Shown: positions 60,923 to 64,000 of the stretch, in pieces
How positions within the stretch are numbered: the stretch's first letter is position 1
Layout of the letters: every line of letters begins with the position of its first letter
Assembly: GCF_001044425.1 (NCBI RefSeq)
Contig: NZ_LFML01000159.1
Location: forward strand, 24,503-88,502
Direction of reading: 5' to 3'
From: Streptomyces roseus
GTDB lineage: Bacteria > Actinomycetota > Actinomycetes > Streptomycetales > Streptomycetaceae
Length of the DNA stretch: 64,000 bases
The notes under the pieces: model-generated
What the model saw: only the letters and a program-made list of their open reading frames with translations
Told to the model about the DNA's origin: nothing
The model's database searches: none
Translations under genes and position numbers: made by a program

Positions 60923-62812
60923 TTGCCAAAGGGAGGACAGCGCCGCACACGCCCGTGGGGAGAGCTGCGAGGTGGCACTGAGGAAGCCAACCGGCTGGCT
61001 CAGTTGCTGCGTACCTGGCTCGATGCGGCTGACATGCGAGTCGACGATGTCCTGGCAGAGCTGAAGCCGGAGCACTTCACAAGCGGGAAGGTGCCTAGCC
61101 GCACCACCGTCTCGGAGCGGCTGGCAGGCATTGGTGTCCAAGACGACTTCGTCCAGGCTTTAGCCGACATCTGCTCACGGGATGTCCGCAGCCGTGAGCG
61201 ACTGATGCACCAAGTCAAAGAGCTTCGGGAACAGACACTTGCCTCTCCACACAAGTCCCAGAACTCCAGAGCGTCGGGTGAGTCCCTTGCGGCAGAACTT
61301 GTCATCGTTCAGAAGCGGTCCCTGGATGTCTCAGACAAGCTCACAAGAGCAATGGAGCGGGTGACAGAGCTCGAACGAGAACGCAACAGCGCGAACCACA
61401 TGGTGCTGCTGCTCTTGGCTATGGTGGACAAGCTCCAACGTGACATCGCTATCCTTGCCCGGCAGCGAGACCGGCTCCATACGGCGACCAGTGAAATGGC
61501 GACACACGATGTTGAGACACGCCTGCTGCAGAGTGAGCGCCAGCGGACCACGGCGGAGTCTGAACTGAAGCGCGCACAGGAAGAGCGCAGTAGAGCTGAC
61601 CTTCTTGCGGCAGAAGCCGCCGAGCAGGTACGCGTCCTGTCGATTGAACTAGACCGCCTTCGCGGCCAGCTGTGGGCTCCCGAAGCCGAGCAGCTCCCAG
61701 AAAGCAGCCTGCAGACGATACCGGAGGTCCCTGGCAACGACTCCGCAGACATCGATGAGGCTTTGGCCAAAGCTGCGCATCACCTGGATGACAGGTCTGG
61801 TCGCCTGGATCGACTTGCCGAGGAGATGAGTCGGGACAACTTGCCGGACAACCCTCCTAGCAGCGGTGTTCCCGCGGACAACTGGCTAACGGGGGTCATC
61901 GCCCCCCGCGGTTCCTACGTGAACATGCACCTCTTCGAACGACCGCAAGGGCGGAACGACGATCCGAAGCCACAACAGGCATACCTCCAGGACTTGGCCC
62001 GCGAGAGCGTGGCCTTGGGTCCTTCCGGCTTCGTCCACTCGATATCAGAGCTGAGAGCAACAGGATCAGGCGGTGTCGTCGACGAGGTGATCCGGTTGGT
62101 CGGGAAGGATAGTGCCCCTGCTGCTATCGGCCCCTTGCTTACGGCCCTCCTAGATGCTGAACTCGACGCGGACTACAGCAACCTCGTGGCTGCTGTAGGC
62201 CGGCTTAGAGAGCCCATAGGCCTCGTGTTTGAGGTCTTGCGTCAGCACGGACTCACCGACGAGCTGCACGCAGTTTTGGCCGCTGTCGGAGGAGAGAGGC
62301 ATCCCTCCCAGGTGCCATTCGTCCTGGATGACCTGAACGAGGACGAACGAGATTGGGTACTGGCTGCTGCCGGGAGACGGCCTCTTCACGAGCTTCGAAT
62401 GCTGCTCAATGAACTAGAAAGTCTTGGAAGAAAAAGGGAAGCAGCCCGCTTGGGCGCACAATGCTGGTACAGGATTGGTGGAGAGAGAGTCCGGCAGGAA
62501 GAGACCGAGGCCCCCTCGACCAGGCGCGTCACTCAGCAGCCAAGGGCTGAGGAGGGGGATAGCCACGACGTTTCCCGTTCGCGACCGCTGCCCATGTACG
62601 GCCTTCCGATTTCTACACTAGTTCGCGCGGCGATAGGAGCCGACCTATCAAATAGATCTATGGCACATCACCGCGTCTATGCATCCTGTGAAAACCCAAC
62701 GACCATTTCCAACCTAGCGCTCGGACTTGGTCTTCCCTTCGAGCACACGACCAAGCTCGTGGTGGATCTCCTCAACGACGGTGCTCTGGAAGCCCCTGGA
62801 ACCTCCGAGTAG
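60923..62812 (+). CDS. Large coiled-coil protein with N-terminal HTH; contains a TTA codon
   Basis: A 629-residue protein starting at TTG after GGGGGGAACAG. N-terminal 30-95 looks like an XRE-type helix-turn-helix (LLRTWLDAADMRVDDVLAEL, VPSRTTVSERLAGIGVQDDF). A coiled coil follows at about 120-260 (ELVIVQKRSLDVSDKLTRAM, LQRDIAILARQRDRLHTATS, QRTTAESELKRAQEERSRAD). Then come helical repeat units (APAAIGPLLTALLDAELDAD) and a low-GC C-terminal winged-helix-like end. Codon 80 is TTA (61160-61162). No enzymatic domain seen. Possibly a regulator or a sensor of an unknown system; transcribed towards the second toxin-antitoxin locus. Confidence 0.6.
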   Translation: MPKGGQRRTRPWGELRGGTEEANRLAQLLRTWLDAADMRVDDVLAELKPEHFTSGKVPSRTTVSERLAGIGVQDDFVQALADICSRDVRSRERLMHQVKELREQTLASPHKSQNSRASGESLAAELVIVQKRSLDVSDKLTRAMERVTELERERNSANHMVLLLLAMVDKLQRDIAILARQRDRLHTATSEMATHDVETRLLQSERQRTTAESELKRAQEERSRADLLAAEAAEQVRVLSIELDRLRGQLWAPEAEQLPESSLQTIPEVPGNDSADIDEALAKAAHHLDDRSGRLDRLAEEMSRDNLPDNPPSSGVPADNWLTGVIAPRGSYVNMHLFERPQGRNDDPKPQQAYLQDLARESVALGPSGFVHSISELRATGSGGVVDEVIRLVGKDSAPAAIGPLLTALLDAELDADYSNLVAAVGRLREPIGLVFEVLRQHGLTDELHAVLAAVGGERHPSQVPFVLDDLNEDERDWVLAAAGRRPLHELRMLLNELESLGRKREAARLGAQCWYRIGGERVRQEETEAPSTRRVTQQPRAEEGDSHDVSRSRPLPMYGLPISTLVRAAIGADLSNRSMAHHRVYASCENPTTISNLALGLGLPFEHTTKLVVDLLNDGALEAPGTSE

Positions 62813-62869
62813 CGGAATCGCTTGCCGCACAGCGCTACCGTAGACACAGGACACGAGTTTGGAGTTGTC

Positions 62870-63103
62870 ATGAGTACCCCTGACCCCCAACCGCCGACCA
62901 CCGGGCCCCAAGAGGCTTCCCAGGCAGCCGACTCGCTCCTCGCCTACGCCGCACGCACGCGTGCAAGAGCGAATGACCTGGCCGCTTTCCTCGAAGACGT
63001 CGCCGCCCACGGCGTACCCAGCGTGGAGGAGACCACTCCGTGGGAGGTCGTACGGGATCGGCGTCTCGCCGAGCTCGATGCTGAGCGAGGACATGTCGCC
63101 TGA
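62870..63103 (+). CDS. Putative antitoxin (intact, second locus)
   Basis: A 77-residue acidic protein: MSTPDPQPPTTGPQEASQAA, a helical RTRARANDLAAFLEDVAAHG and VPSVEETTPWEVVRDRRLAE. The second half matches the truncated antitoxin at 37606-37720. Stop overlaps the toxin start (TGATG), the coupling expected for an antitoxin. It may still be expressed although its toxin is broken. Family name not known to me; no DNA-binding domain is obvious. Confidence 0.65.
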   Translation: MSTPDPQPPTTGPQEASQAADSLLAYAARTRARANDLAAFLEDVAAHGVPSVEETTPWEVVRDRRLAELDAERGHVA

Positions 63104-63303
63104 TGGCTCGACATCCCGGCCGGCGAGCACGCATCGCCTTCAGCGACAGTGCTACCGACCAGATCAACAAACTCGGCCGCCAAGAGATTCACGCCCTCGA
63201 CCGTTCCCTGGCGGCCCTCTCGGTGGACCCCACCATGGGCGAGCCCATCCCCGGCTCTACCCCCGAACTACGCCGCTATGACGACGACCTCGAAGAGGTC
63301 ACC
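63103..63303 (+). pseudogene. RelE/ParE-like toxin, 3'-truncated (second locus)
   Basis: Sixty-seven codons of the same toxin family as at 37720: RRARIAFSDSATDQINKLGR, EIHALDRSLAALSVDPTMGE, ELRRYDDDLEEV. After codon 67 the family would continue RILYFVTALRTVVVVAYIE, but here the sequence enters a different gene on the other strand; the frame runs on as junk to 63372. The toxin is therefore missing its catalytic-face C-terminal strands and is inactive. Confidence 0.8.
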
Positions 63304-63521
63304 GTCAGCCCGTTCTCGGCGGGGGTGCTGGCGGCGACGTGGACTCGTTCGAGCCGGTCAGGGTGGCGGTAGAGGAATGTCCGGTCGACTCGCGCCGCGC
63401 GGGCGAGGCCGGAGACGGTGATGTCTCCGCCGGACTTCACCGCGGTGTCGATGGCCTTGAGGACGCGTTCGCGGCGGCGGGCCGAGTCGGCCCGTTTCCC
63501 GTCGATCATGGGGTTGGTCAT
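63304..63521 (-). pseudogene. DUF6262/TnpC-like helper, N-terminal fragment
   Basis: The first 70 or so codons of a TnpC/DUF6262 protein: MTNPMIDGKRADSARRRERV, LKAIDTAVKSGGDITVSGLA, RAARVDRTFLYRHPDRLERV. The remainder with the coiled coil is missing because the sequence meets the broken toxin gene at about 63303. It differs clearly from the helper at 39357-39950, so it stems from a second Tn554-like element. Confidence 0.75.
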
Positions 63522-63955
63522 CCGGTGGGCCTTTCAGGGCGAAAAGATCCTCGGGCGGCCCAATACGGGGCAGACCGAGGGCCACGACACGACGGGTTCG
63601 GCGGACGTGATGAGGCTCTTTGAATCTCCCCACCCCCTGCTCGGGGTTGGGCCAGAGTTGTTCACCGAAGTTTCCCACCCCGCCCCGAACGACCGAGTCC
63701 GGAACGCTGCAGCTCCGAATTCGCCCGACGGCCAGCCGCACTTCGGCCGAGACGAGCCGTCCAGGGCCCCTCCGCGACTGCCGCCAGAAAGGAGACGGCC
63801 TCCACCATGCAGTCCAGGCCGTCGCCACCATGCACAACCTCGCCATGACCCGGTGAAACAGCAGGCCAAGCACCACCCTGGCCTGCCCGAAAAGGACCTT
63901 TGGCAACAACCTTTAGACGTCGTTTCCTTTGGCGTGATCGTTCGTTGAGCCGTGC
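63522..63955. other. 434-base region of mobile-element remnants
   Basis: No intact gene. A short stretch at about 63785-63856 reads GLHHAVQAVATMHNLAMTR with a stop on the plus strand, similar in style to the ends of DDE transposases, so this is probably IS debris before the IS5-type gene. Confidence 0.35.
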
Positions 63956-64000
63956 ATGACGAGTCTGGTTGAGCATTTGGTGCCGGAGGAGTTGTGGGTG
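63956..64000 (+). CDS. IS5-family transposase, first 15 codons (cut by window end)
   Basis: ATG followed by TSLVEHLVPEELWV, the N-terminus of Streptomyces IS5-type transposases. The window ends here, so completeness is unknown. Confidence 0.6.
   Translation, partial: MTSLVEHLVPEELWV

Overview
The window is very GC-rich actinobacterial DNA and almost certainly comes from a Streptomyces. GC-biased codons, GTG starts, strong AGGAGG-type ribosome binding sites, rare TTA codons, a MacRS two-component pair, an actinobacterial PASTA kinase and a Tap/Tpg pair (telomere maintenance proteins of linear Streptomyces replicons) all agree. From memory, the order bfd, class II DAHP synthase, anthranilate synthase, 2-hydroxyacid dehydrogenase, pfkA, macR/macS, acyltransferase, esterase matches a conserved block of the Streptomyces core chromosome.

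Positions 1-35,694 are core chromosome. In order: a MoxR/DUF58/transglutaminase cell-envelope operon; a TetR-YhgE/Pip-ABC ATPase operon with a perfect palindromic operator; small conserved proteins (HEPN, methyltransferase, DUF3040, DUF4126); a CrtI-like oxidoreductase; metF and thiE; a TPP-riboswitch-controlled thiO-thiS-thiG operon; a PASTA Ser/Thr kinase; endonuclease IV; a sulfite-oxidase-like enzyme; bacterioferritin beside a Bfd ferredoxin with two iron boxes; class II DAHP synthase divergent from an attenuator-controlled fused anthranilate synthase; D-2-hydroxyacid dehydrogenase; pfkA; MacRS; a PlsC-type acyltransferase; an esterase and a small membrane protein.

Positions 35,700-64,000 are an accessory island built by repeated insertion and decay. 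A truncated, frameshifted IS481-type transposase abuts an intact IS481-like element. That element has destroyed the start of an antitoxin gene. The partner RelE/ParE-like toxin gene is cut near its 3' end by a 5.75-kb Tn554-like element carrying three recombination proteins and two HNH genes, and the missing 3' end of the toxin gene reappears 5.75 kb away. Beyond it lie small plasmid/ICE-type proteins, an ATP-dependent DNA ligase, and one intact plus three decayed copies of a secreted HNH nuclease family. Also present are an I66-like protease inhibitor, a pair of short-chain dehydrogenases with a divergent MmyB-like regulator, a secreted NucA/NucB nuclease, a truncated tap next to a complete tpg, a large coiled-coil protein with a TTA codon, and a second copy of the toxin-antitoxin locus. 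In that second copy the toxin is broken at a junction with a remnant of another Tn554-like helper gene. The window ends in the first codons of an IS5-type transposase.

Two themes stand out. One is a Tn554-like transposon apparently using the 3' end of a toxin gene as its target. The other is an accumulation of nucleases and of Tap/Tpg genes from a linear replicon inside one island. Several frameshifts in the island could be real decay or uncorrected sequencing indels.
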